Positions 10,598 to 21,540 of a stretch of DNA of 64,000 bases are shown here, in pieces (the first letter of the stretch is position 1; each line of letters starts with the position of its first letter). The DNA comes from Phytophthora hibernalis. Taxonomy: Eukaryota; Oomycota; Peronosporomycetes; Peronosporales; Peronosporaceae. Where the stretch lies: the NCBI GenBank assembly GCA_012656075.1, contig JAAKBF010000048.1, positions 1 through 64,000 of the forward strand, read 5' to 3'. Both the position numbers and the translations under genes were made by a program. The notes beneath the pieces are model-generated. The model did no database searches and was not told the origin of the DNA. It saw nothing but the letters and a program-made list of their open reading frames with translations.

Positions 10598-13500
10598 TTA
10601 GATGATGCCAACCTTCACAGCCATCGTGTGGCGGTCCACCTTGCTCCACTCCGAGTCCTTCATCGAGCGGTCAAAGGAGAACTTAACCTTCAATTGCTTT
10701 CCCTTGGCGGCGTAGAAGTCCAGCTCGTCTGAGAACTCCACGGGGAGATCACGTCCGTAACCCTTCTCCATACGGCTACGCAGTGCCTGCACAACCTCTG
10801 TCTTCTGGGTCACCTGCACCATCAGATCGATTTCACCCTTCACACGCAGGAACAGGTAGTTGTCCGGCTGCGTACTCATCGCCACACCCGTAAGGCGAGC
10901 CAGCTCAAACACACGGCGCTCCTTCGGTTGCTGGATCTTGTCGGCCTTCAGGTTGAAGACACGGCTCTCGCTGATCATGAGCACACGCGTCTGATGCGCG
11001 AAGCGCTCATTGACCTTTTCAACTGTGTCCAAGAACAACAACTTTTCTTTGCGGGCTCCGCGAGCGCTGCCAGCCTTGGAACCACGGCCTTCAGTGTGGG
11101 CCTGGATGATTGACGCGTAGGCAGGGTACTTGTTCACGCCAATGTAGTCGCCCTGGTACGTACGGTCCAGCGAATCGCGACGCCGCTTTTTCTTGCCCAG
11201 GTAACGCTCGAACTCCGTGCGTACACCAAGAAGTGCCACCTTACACGATCTCCACATGTCGTTTGCAAGGTGCTTGCGCGTTTTCAGACCGCGGAAGCGC
11301 TTGCTAAACACAATTTGTGCCTGCCTCAGCTTCAGGAACTCTCGACGCTCCGTACGTGCCTGCATGAAACTCTGCATGAAAAGTACCGAGTTCAGCTTTT
11401 CCTCTTCCTTTAGGCTCTTCATCAACTGACTGTTGTTGACGTTCAACAGCTTGCCAGATACAGCCTCCCAGTTGCCATACAACTTCGCAACATGGTCCTT
11501 GTTGCTGGCTCCAGGTACGCGCTTGCGGCGGTCCTGACAGTTGTTCCAGACGGCATCGTAAGAGGAGAAAAGCTGCTTAGATGCTGCCGAGAACACGTTT
11601 AGAGCAATACGGTTCTTGTAACGCCGCCAGGCGTTCTCAATAATGTTGACAATAACTGGAATGCGCTCCTCACGCAGAACCTCAAGAGCAGACAATGCCT
11701 GAGGGTGACGAAGGAAAAGCTTGTTGCGGCCGAGCGAAAAGCATCCAAGGGTTTTAGAATCCTCCTCGAACGGAATCAGCTCATTCTTGTTATCCGGGTC
11801 TCTCACACCCAATCCAGCAGTCGTAAGCAGATCAACGGCAGCCTTGCGAGTTGAGTGGGCGGACGGTGTCGGCCACGTAGACTCTGACAGGAAGCTGTAG
11901 CGCTTAATGAACGGGCCGTACGGCTGGCTGTAACAGAAACCCTGACGACGCACGCTCAGGTTTTCCACCAGACCAAGGCAACGGACCTGTTCAGCAACAA
12001 GTTCCTTGTTGACAGCCAGAGGGCTCTTGTTCTCGTTAGGCTTGATACAACGGATGTAGTGCGGGTTACAGCCATCAAGCTTCTTGAGCAGGTCCGCAAC
12101 TTGCGTGCGGAACTGCTGCGACGTCGACGGAGGACGCTTCAGCGTCTGCTGCTTGGTGCGCTTGTCCAGGAAGATCTGGCGCACGAAGGCGTTCGACGAG
12201 TTCTCCATACCGTCCTGCAGATCGTTGAAGAATGTGTCCACATTGGCATCGAAGAACAAAGTGACATCGTACTCGACCTTGCCAGCGTAGTGCACAATAC
12301 CAAAGTTCGGTCCACGCACACGAGACGCGATGAAGTGCGGGTTCCTCGAGTGCTCGCTGTTGTAACGCTCGATCAGCTCCAGGTCCGACAGACGCGCGAT
12401 AGCACACTGCTCATCCAGCAGCGGGAAAATACCGTGCTGCTTGGGGTCCTCGATCAGGTCGCACACAACCTGGTTGTTGAAGAACTTGATGTTCTGCCAG
12501 CTCAGACCCTCGCGGCGGTAGCCCTCCTGCTCGCTCTCAAGCGTCTGACTAATGAAGAGCTGTTGCAGCTTCTCGTTCACGTAGTTGATGCAGAGCTGCT
12601 CGAACGCGTTCACGTCGAAAATCTCAAAGCCGTAGATATCCAAAATGCCGATGCTGTTGCTGATGTCCCGCTTCTTGCACGTCACGTTCGTGTTGATGCG
12701 CGCCACGATCCAGTCGAAGATCTTCTCGTACAGCGAGCGCATGATCGAGTCCGACACCTTCTTGGCCTGGCGAGCGTCGAACAGAACCTTCTGGTCCTCG
12801 CGGTAAATGTTGACGATGCGGAAGGTCAGCATGGCTTCCAGCTTCTCCTTCTCGACGCCCATGAGACTCGCGGCCTTCTCCAGAGCCTCGCGCGCCTCGG
12901 GGGTCTCGATCGTCGCGCGCGGGTTGTGCGCCTCGTCGGTCGTCTGCTTGAACTGCACGTTACCGAGCCACAGAATGGCCGATAGCTGCTGGAAAATCTC
13001 GTGCTGCTCCTCGTCCGTGATGCCCACGGCCGTCATGTTCTGGCGCACGTTCCGGTAGTTCTCGGCGTCGTCCACGCCGTCGATCGTGGCGTCCTCGTTG
13101 CCCAGCACGTCGAACTCCTCGGCGCTGTCCGGCAGCTGCCAGGCCTCGCGTTCGGTCGCCGTGGCACCCGCCATGAGCTGGTAGAACGAGTGGAAGTTGC
13201 GCTCGCCCTCGGCCTGGCGGATCACGCGGCTGCGCTCCAGCAGGTAGTTGTCGATGTAGCCGCCGATGACCTGGCCCACGCGGTTCATCTGCAGCACAAT
13301 GTACTTGCCGAAGCGACTGCTGTTGTTGTTGCGGATGGTCTGCGCGTTGCCGAAGGCCTCGAGCACGGGGTTAGAGCCCCAGAGCACGTCCGTCACGTGG
13401 CTCGTCATGTCGTCGGCCTCCTTGCGCTGTGCCACCGACATGCGGCGGTTGGCCATCACAGCGCTCTTGGCCCGCGAGCGCGTGCTGATGGTCGTGAGGT

Positions 13501-13840
13501 AGCGCATCACGTGCTTGGACGTCTCCGTCTTGCCGCTGCCGGACTCGCCCGTGATGAGCAGACTCTGGTCCAGGCCGAAGCGCATGAGGCTCGTGTACGC
13601 GTTCTCGGCCAGCGCAAAGGGGTGGGGCTCGCACAGGTGCAGCTCCTTGCCCTGGAAGGCGTCGATCATGTTGCGCGCGTAGATCGAGTCGCCGTTGGGC
13701 TGGCGCAGCAGCTTGTACGGGTTCATGGCGATGAGCACGGGCCCCAGGAACGTGTACACGTAGCCCTGGCGGTAGCGCGTGACCAGCTCGTCCACCACGT
13801 GGGCCTCGTCCACGGCGTCCACCATCAACAAGTCCTTCAT
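10598..13840 (-). CDS. class I-like myosin heavy chain
   Basis: Intact, intronless, 1080 residues. Actin-based ATPase motor. Visible motifs: P-loop GESGSGKTET (98-107), switch I NNNSSRFGKY (171-180), switch II DIYGFEIF (401-408) and the actin-interface/relay stretch HYIRCIKPNE near 610. The motor ends near 730 and is followed by an IQ-like helix (ENAWRRYKNRIA) and a TH1-type basic tail ending SEWSKVDRHTMAVKVGII. This layout (motor, IQ, TH1, no SH3) is that of short-tailed myosin I, which links actin to acidic membrane lipids. The head starts almost at once, without the N-terminal SH3-like fold of myosin II/V. The start at 13840 is the first Met before the motor. Long antisense frames across it are shadows of its GC-rich third positions. 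Confidence 0.93.
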   Translation of the reverse strand: MKDLLMVDAVDEAHVVDELVTRYRQGYVYTFLGPVLIAMNPYKLLRQPNGDSIYARNMIDAFQGKELHLCEPHPFALAENAYTSLMRFGLDQSLLITGESGSGKTETSKHVMRYLTTISTRSRAKSAVMANRRMSVAQRKEADDMTSHVTDVLWGSNPVLEAFGNAQTIRNNNSSRFGKYIVLQMNRVGQVIGGYIDNYLLERSRVIRQAEGERNFHSFYQLMAGATATEREAWQLPDSAEEFDVLGNEDATIDGVDDAENYRNVRQNMTAVGITDEEQHEIFQQLSAILWLGNVQFKQTTDEAHNPRATIETPEAREALEKAASLMGVEKEKLEAMLTFRIVNIYREDQKVLFDARQAKKVSDSIMRSLYEKIFDWIVARINTNVTCKKRDISNSIGILDIYGFEIFDVNAFEQLCINYVNEKLQQLFISQTLESEQEGYRREGLSWQNIKFFNNQVVCDLIEDPKQHGIFPLLDEQCAIARLSDLELIERYNSEHSRNPHFIASRVRGPNFGIVHYAGKVEYDVTLFFDANVDTFFNDLQDGMENSSNAFVRQIFLDKRTKQQTLKRPPSTSQQFRTQVADLLKKLDGCNPHYIRCIKPNENKSPLAVNKELVAEQVRCLGLVENLSVRRQGFCYSQPYGPFIKRYSFLSESTWPTPSAHSTRKAAVDLLTTAGLGVRDPDNKNELIPFEEDSKTLGCFSLGRNKLFLRHPQALSALEVLREERIPVIVNIIENAWRRYKNRIALNVFSAASKQLFSSYDAVWNNCQDRRKRVPGASNKDHVAKLYGNWEAVSGKLLNVNNSQLMKSLKEEEKLNSVLFMQSFMQARTERREFLKLRQAQIVFSKRFRGLKTRKHLANDMWRSCKVALLGVRTEFERYLGKKKRRRDSLDRTYQGDYIGVNKYPAYASIIQAHTEGRGSKAGSARGARKEKLLFLDTVEKVNERFAHQTRVLMISESRVFNLKADKIQQPKERRVFELARLTGVAMSTQPDNYLFLRVKGEIDLMVQVTQKTEVVQALRSRMEKGYGRDLPVEFSDELDFYAAKGKQLKVKFSFDRSMKDSEWSKVDRHTMAVKVGII

Positions 13841-13979
13841 GGTTGCGGACGGGATTCAGGGACAATCACTCTCAACCGTTCCGAACTCGAGCGCTCTCTT
13901 TGTCGAATGCTGTTGTCAGGCCACGCGGACTTCCTTCTGACTCCCTCGAAAGCACGGAACAAAGTGCGTATTGGAGTCT

Positions 13980-13994
13980 CTGAGAATGAATAGG
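13980..13994 (-). promoter_or_regulatory. possible initiator-like motif for the myosin gene
   Basis: On the minus strand TATTCATTCTCAGAG (a YTCATTYTCA match) lies about 140 nt before the myosin ATG. Position and match are fair; no other core element was recognised. Confidence 0.3.
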
Positions 13995-15865
13995 AGAAGC
14001 ACTGGCTGGGTGATAGGGGATGACGACAAGATGGAGGTGGCGGAAATAGTACCCTGCTGAAACCGATTTCGAAGTCACATTGTACGGTTTGTTATGTGCG
14101 TTTCTAAACGATTTCTAAATGACGGTTGAGCCGTTGAGGTGTTGACACGGAAAGGACTCGCCTGCTGGAACAGAGCATGGTGCAGCGTGGGCACTATGAC
14201 GCCGTCCGAGCTGTATCTCTACCGGTATTATATGCCGTCGTCGCCGGCGAGTGTCGAACGCGATACGTGAAGGCTACACTGGAACACTTCAACCGCGGCG
14301 AGTGCCACAGTGTCGCTCGGATCGACTCGTTCCGCCACGAGGGGACCAGTTATCTTCGCTGACTGAACCCGGCTTGATACTCGCCCCACGAGAATGTATC
14401 GTCGACAGTAAAGGCCAGCGCTGCACTCTCCGCGCTCCACCGTCAGAACGGGGTCGCTCGAGATGGGGCTCACAACGAAGACGTAGGCCGACAAGGAGGT
14501 GGGCGGTTGATTCGGATCGGAGTCCGAGCCTCGGGCCAACATCTGGGCAATCGAACGACACCGCTTCAATCGCGCGAACCTCGTTGATGAGAGCGGCGAT
14601 TGCTGAACTGACAAATGCACATGTAACAGAGTACGGAGGGTCGGGGGTTCAGGGTCGGGGGTTTATGAAGGATGTGAATTTGAATCAACGAATACATGTA
14701 CAAGTGTATCGTCGTCCATATCGGCAACTGCGGCGCGGCCGGGTGAAGCTTCACTGACAGTTTGTGTGTGATTGCGGCGGCTGCTTCCAAAGCAGGGCCA
14801 AGGTTGAAGTCTGCTTGGATTCGATAGAAACCGATAGAAACGCTAGAAACGAACACATTGAGTCACACAGATGTTAGTTTTGTAATTTTCGGATACCCAT
14901 TTGTACATATTTGATAATCCGAATCCGCTCGTAAGAAACGTTTTCGCGAGTAAAAACAAAGGTGAAGTATCAGATACCGGGGCAAACGAGGGTGCCGTCC
15001 ATGAAGGGATACGTACACGTAGTCGGTATTTCAATGTCTTGGGAACTACATGTTGTTGGAATCCATATCGAAGACCAAGGCGACAGCGGCGTTGAAGGTC
15101 AAGGTCGATGTGAGACCCGGCGCGGGCAAGATAAGCGCGTTGCTGTACCAAGACGCGTGGGTCTCTGCATGTGAAGCGCAGCTGAAGTCCGCTTAAAAGA
15201 ACGTTGGAGCTCCGAAGCTGTAGGACAATGATCTCAATCTCATTCTTTTCTTTCTCTAGTGACGGTCTCAAGGTCTTACGAATCGAGTACGAAGTCTAAT
15301 ACATGTACCACCAAGAGATGTTTGGCAACTTGTCGACTAACCTTACAACGTGTAAGTTACAGCTGAACATGCCGAAATCGGAAGTTGGTGTGATTATTGG
15401 CATGAAGATAACGATGAATCCGATGTGTTTGGACTAACGAAGTGCTCATATTCTTTTTGATGCTGTATAGGAATCGCCAGTATTGGGAGCTGAATTTAGA
15501 ACGGATCCACCCCAATTACTTCAAGGTTGAGCACGCTGGTTTAGGCCGGTCTAGTCGATTCGACTCATACTGTGCGGATTGCTGGTTTGAATCATTGTGA
15601 ACCCAGCGCTTGGATTCCAATTCCAAGCGGTACGGGTAAGTGCCTTAAATGGCGATGACTGACAAGTGCTTCAGCGTTCGACGAGACTCGGGTTGTTTTT
15701 GACGGCAAAACTCATACCACCCGCCTATCCATCCACTCGGATGACCCGTACCAGTATTGTCCTTCATCCCTAGGAGTGTGGCAGCTGCAGGATGTACCTT
15801 AGTACATTTCCTTCTGCAGCTACCGGTAATCTTATCCTTATCTTATTATTAATACGCATTGCCTG
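13995..15865. other. intergenic spacer, no gene
   Basis: No supportable gene. Contains a small direct duplication AGGGTCGGGGGTT at about 14636-14665, an imperfect hairpin around CAGCTGCAGGATGTAC at about 15781-15820, and several TACATGTA and ACCGGTA octamers. Reading frames here are short and overlap on both strands. Confidence 0.5.
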
Positions 15866-16023
15866 TACAGTAATGTGCGTCAATAAGGAACGGGGTGTCA
15901 ACTAATATCCTTTGAAATATTATACATCTGTCAGTGAGGAACATCTATATGGGGATTGTGGGCACCTATACCCTCCTTAATTATGTACATATCAGGTGTT
16001 CCTTATTGATGCACATTACTGTA
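15866..16023. mobile_element. mariner-type MITE with TA target duplication
   Basis: Terminal inverted repeats of 24 bp (15868-15891, CAGTAATGTGCGTCAATAAG..; 15998-16021, its inverse with one mismatch) bound a 154-bp AT-rich element. Each end is followed directly by TA (15866-15867 and 16022-16023), the target duplication of Tc1/mariner transposases. No coding capacity. Likely mobilised in trans. Confidence 0.8.
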
Positions 16024-16030
16024 CCGGTAA

Positions 16031-16088
16031 CAACCCGCCCTTTATTTACACTGGATAACTGTATGGAAGGGGTGAAAAGGGCGGGTTG
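16031..16088. repeat. hairpin with 13-bp perfect arms
   Basis: CAACCCGCCCTTT (16031-16043) pairs with its exact inverse at 16076-16088 across a 32-nt loop. It sits 8 bp from the MITE end and may be a second small foldback element. Confidence 0.6.
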
Positions 16089-17408
16089 AAACAGGTGTTT
16101 TAACATTTTAAAATACATTAACACAGTAAGTGGCGAACGCAGTAAGACACAACGCGACTCGCGTCGCGAGCTCCTGTTTTACAGTGTACATGTCCAGCCT
16201 TTTCAACGAGCAGGAGGACTATCACCGTCGCCGTCGATGCATTGACAAACCGCATGAATCTCTAGAGGCGGACATCACTGGCAAACAGGCGCAGCCTCGG
16301 ACACAATGCGACGCGCAATTAACCAGCGATACATGCACAGTACATGTACATGAACGTGCACCTGAACAGCATCGATGCGTCAAACAATTGTGGTCGCGAC
16401 CACTAAAACCTTTGAAGCCAACGATAGCACGCTGAAATGGCGCAGCAGCACGAGGTGATCGGCAATACCATGCACCATTTCGGCATCGAAGCACTCCATC
16501 ACGGGTTGGACTGTGCTGGATTATTACACAGCGCAAAGTTTGCCGTGCAGTTGCGGTGTGTTCTCGCGGAGATGGAGCAGCCCTACAGATGAGGCGAGGC
16601 TCTCTCTGATTTGATGTCTGCATGAAGCGAAAGGCCTCGTCGGAACAAGAACGATAAAAACTCCGACAATGAGCAGTGGGCAAACCACAGCCCCCAGCTA
16701 TCCTGACATACACAGGTGAGTATGGATACGAGAGGCGTCCGCACGGCCAGCAACTCGCTTCTCCTGGCAAAGGGCGCGCTGCTCATACAGCCTTATTCGC
16801 CTTATTCGGTGCGTGCTACAATACCAAAAATTGCAACGTCAAACCCGTTATGTATACATAGAGGCGAGTAACTGCTTCCATCTACAGTACAAGCCGCCGC
16901 TTCAGATGGCCTTCAACGGGCATACTAGTACTCCCGACCGATCATGTACAATAGTCATCACTAAAACACCCGACCGATACAAAGTGATCAAATCATTCCA
17001 GCCCACAGTCCGTCGCAGCAGAAAAAGTATCTTTGTGATAACGGCCGACTCTGATATGCCGAGGATACAGTGTACAGTACCTTCGACTCGGACCACCTTG
17101 TCCAATGCAGCGCCAAGTTGCCCGGCGGAGGTTCTCTGCCACTTTCGCCTGGCTGCCTTCACTTCACGCCCGATGGGCACCTTGCCGTTATTGTTTGAGC
17201 ACTCGAGTGCCGCGAACCTTCCTGGGAGGGCATCGCAGGGGCGGCGGCAACGGACGGGGCGAACGCGTGACCTCGTATCTCGCTCATTCGCTGGCTTGCG
17301 GCGAGGTGTGCACGCTGCTCGATTGTTTCAATTCCCTTCTTAGTGCACCTTCGGGGGTTGGTATTGTCAGGTTCTACTGCTTCTGCTTGCAACTCCGTTG
17401 CTGTTGTG
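16089..17408. other. intergenic spacer and upstream region of the formin gene
   Basis: Several overlapping short frames on both strands, none with a recognisable domain. TACATGTA octamers occur at 16340-16350. The frame open from 17343 into the formin gene is taken as leader. Confidence 0.45.
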
Positions 17409-20001
17409 ATGGGGGAGAGTCCAGTCTACGACGGGCCCGGCGGAAATTTCGTCCGCGCCGACGCACTCGACTGCGGTGCCTGCTATTGTGATTCATGGCT
17501 CATCTTTCACTTCCTGCTGAGCTTCGTGCTGGTCGCGTACGTGCGTTGGAGTCGCGTGACGATCCACAACCACGCCTGCAACGAGCTGGAGCTACCACCG
17601 TGCTGCCAACGGCATCTGCAACAGCACCAGACAGGATCAGACGCTGGCGAGAAGGAGATCGACTTGGTTAACGCCGACGTGAAGGAAAACGAGGTCTTGC
17701 TGCCGACTACAACAGCGCCAACACTTTCAGCAGAGGAGGAACGAGCTGCAGCCAGACTCACAGCTCTTCGGACCGAGTACTCGGCTTACGTGCAGATGCT
17801 CAAGGTCGGACTGCCCAGAGTTGTGGTGAACCACAAGATGCAATCTCAAAATAAGGACCCGGCGGTACTGGACGAGCTCATCGCTACGACGCCAAAGGCG
17901 AAGAAGGTGCCAGCTCCCATTGAAATTCCACAGCAGGACCCGGAGCACACTCAAAGGTCGAGTCCTTCCAGAGGATGATCAAGGTGGGCGTTCCACGCCA
18001 CCTTGTCGAAATGAAAGCAAGACGAGAAGGTGTGGACCCAGCTGAATTGAACGGATCAATCTCCCGTGCAGAATCTCCTGTCACCGCCGTTCTCAAGTCT
18101 GGTGACGGTGATCTGCCTGCACCAGTGTCGTTAGCTGCTCGTTCCAGACGCTCTAGCATCAGCTCAGTGGTGTCGACAGCACCTTCCACGCCGGACGCAT
18201 TGTCAATGAGATATGCCTCAGCTGTGGCAACTGGAAATGGTCGCGCTTTGGCGATGATGGCGCTCCGCAAAATGAACACTGGCATGCGTAAGAAACTGCA
18301 CTGGTCCACGACTCCAAACACAGGGGCAATTATCCCAGTTCAACGACGTGACTCGCTCTGGAGCCGCATTCACGACAAACAGCATGATCAGGTGTGTATC
18401 TCAACCGAAAGTCGGCGCTGGATGGAGAAGCTCTTTGTCAAGGTTGTCGCAAAGGCCAAGGCTGGGCGACGAAGACGCACCACCAGCAGTAACAGCGACA
18501 CAAGTAAGCCACAGAAGCAGACCTCGGCGTTCCGTTCCGAGATGGAGAAACGAGAACGATCGACTTCTGACCCTGCCATTTTTGATGACGAGGAAGCCGA
18601 GATGGAGGTAGAGCCTGACCCGGAAGAATGCGACGAAGGGGTAAAAGCACCCGGTAGTGCATTTTTGCATCGCAAGCTGTATGTCGTGCTTCTCGACCAC
18701 AAAAAGTCCCAGAACATTGCTATCGTGCTCGCACGAGTGAAGCGCTCTTTTCCAGAGCTCACACATGAGATTTTGACGCTGAATTGCAACGAATTGTCCA
18801 GCCCAGCGCTTCAGTCCCTCATTGATATGTGGCCTGACAGTTCTGAGCAAGAAGCTATCGACCAATTTAATGGCGACGCATCAAATCTGGCTACGGTGAG
18901 TGATTTTATAGTTTACAAAGCGCCGAGTGAAATTGATCTGACATTTGGTTTTTCTCACTGCACTAGGCTGAACAATTTTTGATGGTGGCTCGCAAGATTC
19001 CGAGAGCGCAGCAGAAGCTGCGTTGCCTTCAGTTTAAGATGGACTTTAGCCCTCGAGTCGAAGAGCTTCGGTAAGTTGTGTGTGTTGGTTTTCCTATTAG
19101 TGTGGATTTACGTTTATTAACATTAACACGTGCTATTCGCCTTCCAGTGATAATGTGAAGCTGCTGGTCCGCGGCATCCAGCAAGTCTGTGCGAGTGATT
19201 GTTTCGCTGGCGTGCTCGAGTACATTTTTCACTTGGGCAATTTACTGAACTTCGGCGAGGGAGTGGAGTACACAGCGTGGGTGAAGAGTATTTCTATTAG
19301 CTCATTGGCGAAGCTCTCATTCACCAAGGCTTACGACGGACGAATATCGTTCTTGCAGTATGTCATTCAGTCAGTCGAGGTAAGTGCTACAATTCCTATT
19401 AGCCAAATGATGAGTCCAAGCCTGACCTTGTTATCTTTGATGTTGCAGCGTGACGAACCGCATCTCGCACTATTTGGTGAGCAGCTACCTCTAATTCTTA
19501 AGTGCAACAAGCTATCTGTCCAGAGCCTTGTCACCGAATTTCAGGCTCTCAAGGGTGGACTTCGGATGCTGATCAACGAGACGCAGAAGGCAGCAGTATT
19601 CAAAACCGACGACGATGACTTGGCCGCGGACTTAGCACAATCGCGGGAAAGCATGAGGCTCTACGCCATGGAGGTCGAGCAAGAACTCAATGGCGTACAG
19701 GAGCTTGTCAACCAACTGGAGAGGGAGGTAAGCACCAATTGCATTTCTTCAGGGCAGTGTTTTCGCTTCTTGATTCTGACAATGTGCTTGGCATTTTTAC
19801 GACAGAAAAACACTTTTGAACTACTTCGAAGAAGAGGATACGTTACCGATTGACGAGCTACTTGGATTCATAGCCAGTTTTGTGGAGGAATATTCTCGAG
19901 AGCGTCAGCAGCTCATTCTCAGTGCTCGACGCGCGGAGAAAACAAACCACAACCGATCGGCGTCGGTCAACACGCAGCCCCTAAAGCGTCATAGCCTGTG
20001 A
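17409..20001 (+). CDS. formin-like FH2 protein with N-terminal membrane segment; five exon blocks, two frame breaks
   Basis: Actin nucleator/elongator. ATG at 17409 is followed by one hydrophobic segment (WLIFHFLLSFVLVAYVRW, residues 30-47), then two copies of a motif like that of WASH subunit CCDC53 (MLKVGLPRVVVNHKM and MIKVGVPRHLVEMKA), then FH2 from KKLHWSTTP to the end. Conserved FH2 features: SLWSRI, FLMVARKIPRAQQKLRCLQF, LEYIFHLGNLLNFGEG. Introns by GT..AG and phase: 18896-18966, 19071-19147, 19380-19448, 19728-19805. The FH2 carries an acidic/basic insertion (18450-18640). No proline-rich FH1 is visible. Frame breaks: near 17922-17974 (between the two motifs) and in the A-run at 19806, where one A too many is present. 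Both look like sequence errors. The stop is TGA at 19999. Membrane anchoring is inference. Confidence 0.82.
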
Positions 20002-20390
20002 GCATCTATTGTCCATTCATTTTTATCAACTAAAGCGCCTGAGGTCAGCGACACAGGCGCATATCAATATTTGTTATTTCGAAGTTATAGCTATTGAGGA
20101 AACACGTTTTTTTGGCTGGTGCCAGCTATCTGAGGAAGACGAGGTGGGTTTCCATGTGAAGTGACTACACTGGAGGATGGATTACTTGTCCTACGAGAAC
20201 TGCTTCGAAGTACCGGTAGAAGAAAGTCTGGCAATTTGAAAGCAAATACCGGTAATGACGTCTGGATTTTCCGCTCAAAAAGCATACTTCAGTACTTGCC
20301 AAAGCTAAGAAAAATTAACAACAGCAACAGCTCAACAGCTCAACAGCTCATCTCCAAACCTAATGAACCCTCAAGAACTGAAAAAATTAC

Positions 20391-20513
20391 ATGTCAATTT
20401 CTGCTTTTGGTCAGATTCCTCTCATAACGCAACTTCAACTTGCTAAATTTAGAGATCCCGACACCGACAGGAGCCAAACGCACTCCAACCACTAATATAT
20501 ATCGAGAACTAGA
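20391..20513 (+). repeat. dispersed direct repeat, copy 1
   Basis: Shares about 85% identity with 21101-21223 in the same orientation, including CAGATTCCTCTCATAACGCA, AACTTGCTAA and CTAATATATATCGAGAACTA. The separation is about 710 bp. Possibly the end of a non-autonomous element. Confidence 0.65.
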
Positions 20514-21100
20514 AAAAGCTGCATGTTGCCTGTGACGTAACATCTTTGAAAATTGCGTTCAATTATAACAATAGGAGCCGGCACTCCATCAGGTGGACGC
20601 CGGCCGCCAAGCCGGCTAGATCGTCTTCGAGGAATCACACGTGCAGACTTCACCAAAACGTCTTCAACTGGGACTCTGTGGAGAACACCCACCACCAACG
20701 GTGGCAAGCACAAGTACCGGTAGGTGTGAAGTAGGAATCTACTGAACTAATAAAATACCTCCTCTGTCAACCTGAGTATATTTCATTATGAAACCAAAGT
20801 ATACTTCATAATTCGTCTAACCTGCGCTAGACCACCACAACTTCACTCTTCTCTAATATTTACAATATTTACTTCGAAGTTCCTTGGAAAAGCTACATAT
20901 CCAGGAGCTTTCTAGCACAAGTGAAGACATCCTATGCGACAAGGCTGTAAGCACTATTTCTGAGAGGCTTTAGCCTCTACAAACGCAAAAACGCTGAAAA
21001 TCCTTAACCTGCAGAAAAATGATGCAGATAGTCTTAAATTAATTAAAGCAAGGCACTTACCATTTCATTTGACATGTGAATTTTAGAGCTCATCCGCCTT

Positions 21101-21223
21101 GTCAATTTTTGCTTTTGATCTCGATTCCTCTCATAATGCAACTCCAACTTGCTAACTTTAGAGATCCTGGCGTTGACATGAGCCAAACCCACTCCAATCA
21201 CTAATATATAGCGAGAACTACAC
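21101..21223 (+). repeat. dispersed direct repeat, copy 2
   Basis: Partner of 20391-20513. Includes CTCATAATGCAACTCCAACT and CACTAATATATAGCGAGAAC. It lies just before the transposase relic and may mark its flank. Confidence 0.65.
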
Positions 21224-21477
21224 CTTTTACTGGCCAAACTCGGACTAAATGGCAAGCAAACCCGGACGATGGTAACAAATATATTTCGGTTACGTTGGGT
21301 TACTTGTGTAGTTTACACCAACACTTCAAAAAGAACAAGTAAAGCCGGAATGGCCCCAAGCAAACTCGGAATGAGCTCAGCTTTCGCGCGCGAGCCAAAA
21401 CGAATGGACCGTGGAGCGGAGCATGGAGTGCAGCTCGATCTACTCCCTCACTTTCAAACCTTCTCCGCAGGGCAGAT

Positions 21478-21540
21478 GCCTCGCCAGTCTCCACGCCAGT
21501 CCCCACGCCAGTCCCCTCGCCAGTCCCCTCGCCAGTCACC
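21478..21540. repeat. 12-bp minisatellite, five units
   Basis: CGCCAGTCYCCW is repeated five times with small changes and would encode Pro-Arg-Gln-Ser repeats. It precedes the helix-turn-helix of the transposase relic. Spacers are absent, so it is not a CRISPR array. Confidence 0.85.

Larger units (their letters stand above)
20002..21470. other. intergenic, repeat-rich
   Basis: AT-rich sequence with two copies of a 120-bp repeat (listed separately), a palindromic GGCCG/CGGCC cluster near 20590-20620, and ACCGGTA octamers. No gene supported. Confidence 0.5.

Noticed and set aside
12059..13993. Two long plus-strand frames (308 and 330 codons) across the myosin gene
   Set aside because: They are antisense to an intact conserved motor domain and consist of Leu/Val/Arg/His-rich sequence typical of antisense shadows in GC-rich third positions.
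15530..15640. Possible tRNA gene (GTTTGAATC-like stretch)
   Set aside because: No consistent cloverleaf with A and B boxes could be drawn; no other tRNA or rRNA was recognised in the window.
21478..21540. Regular short repeats as a possible CRISPR array
   Set aside because: Units are contiguous 12-mers without spacers, in a eukaryotic genome; a minisatellite.
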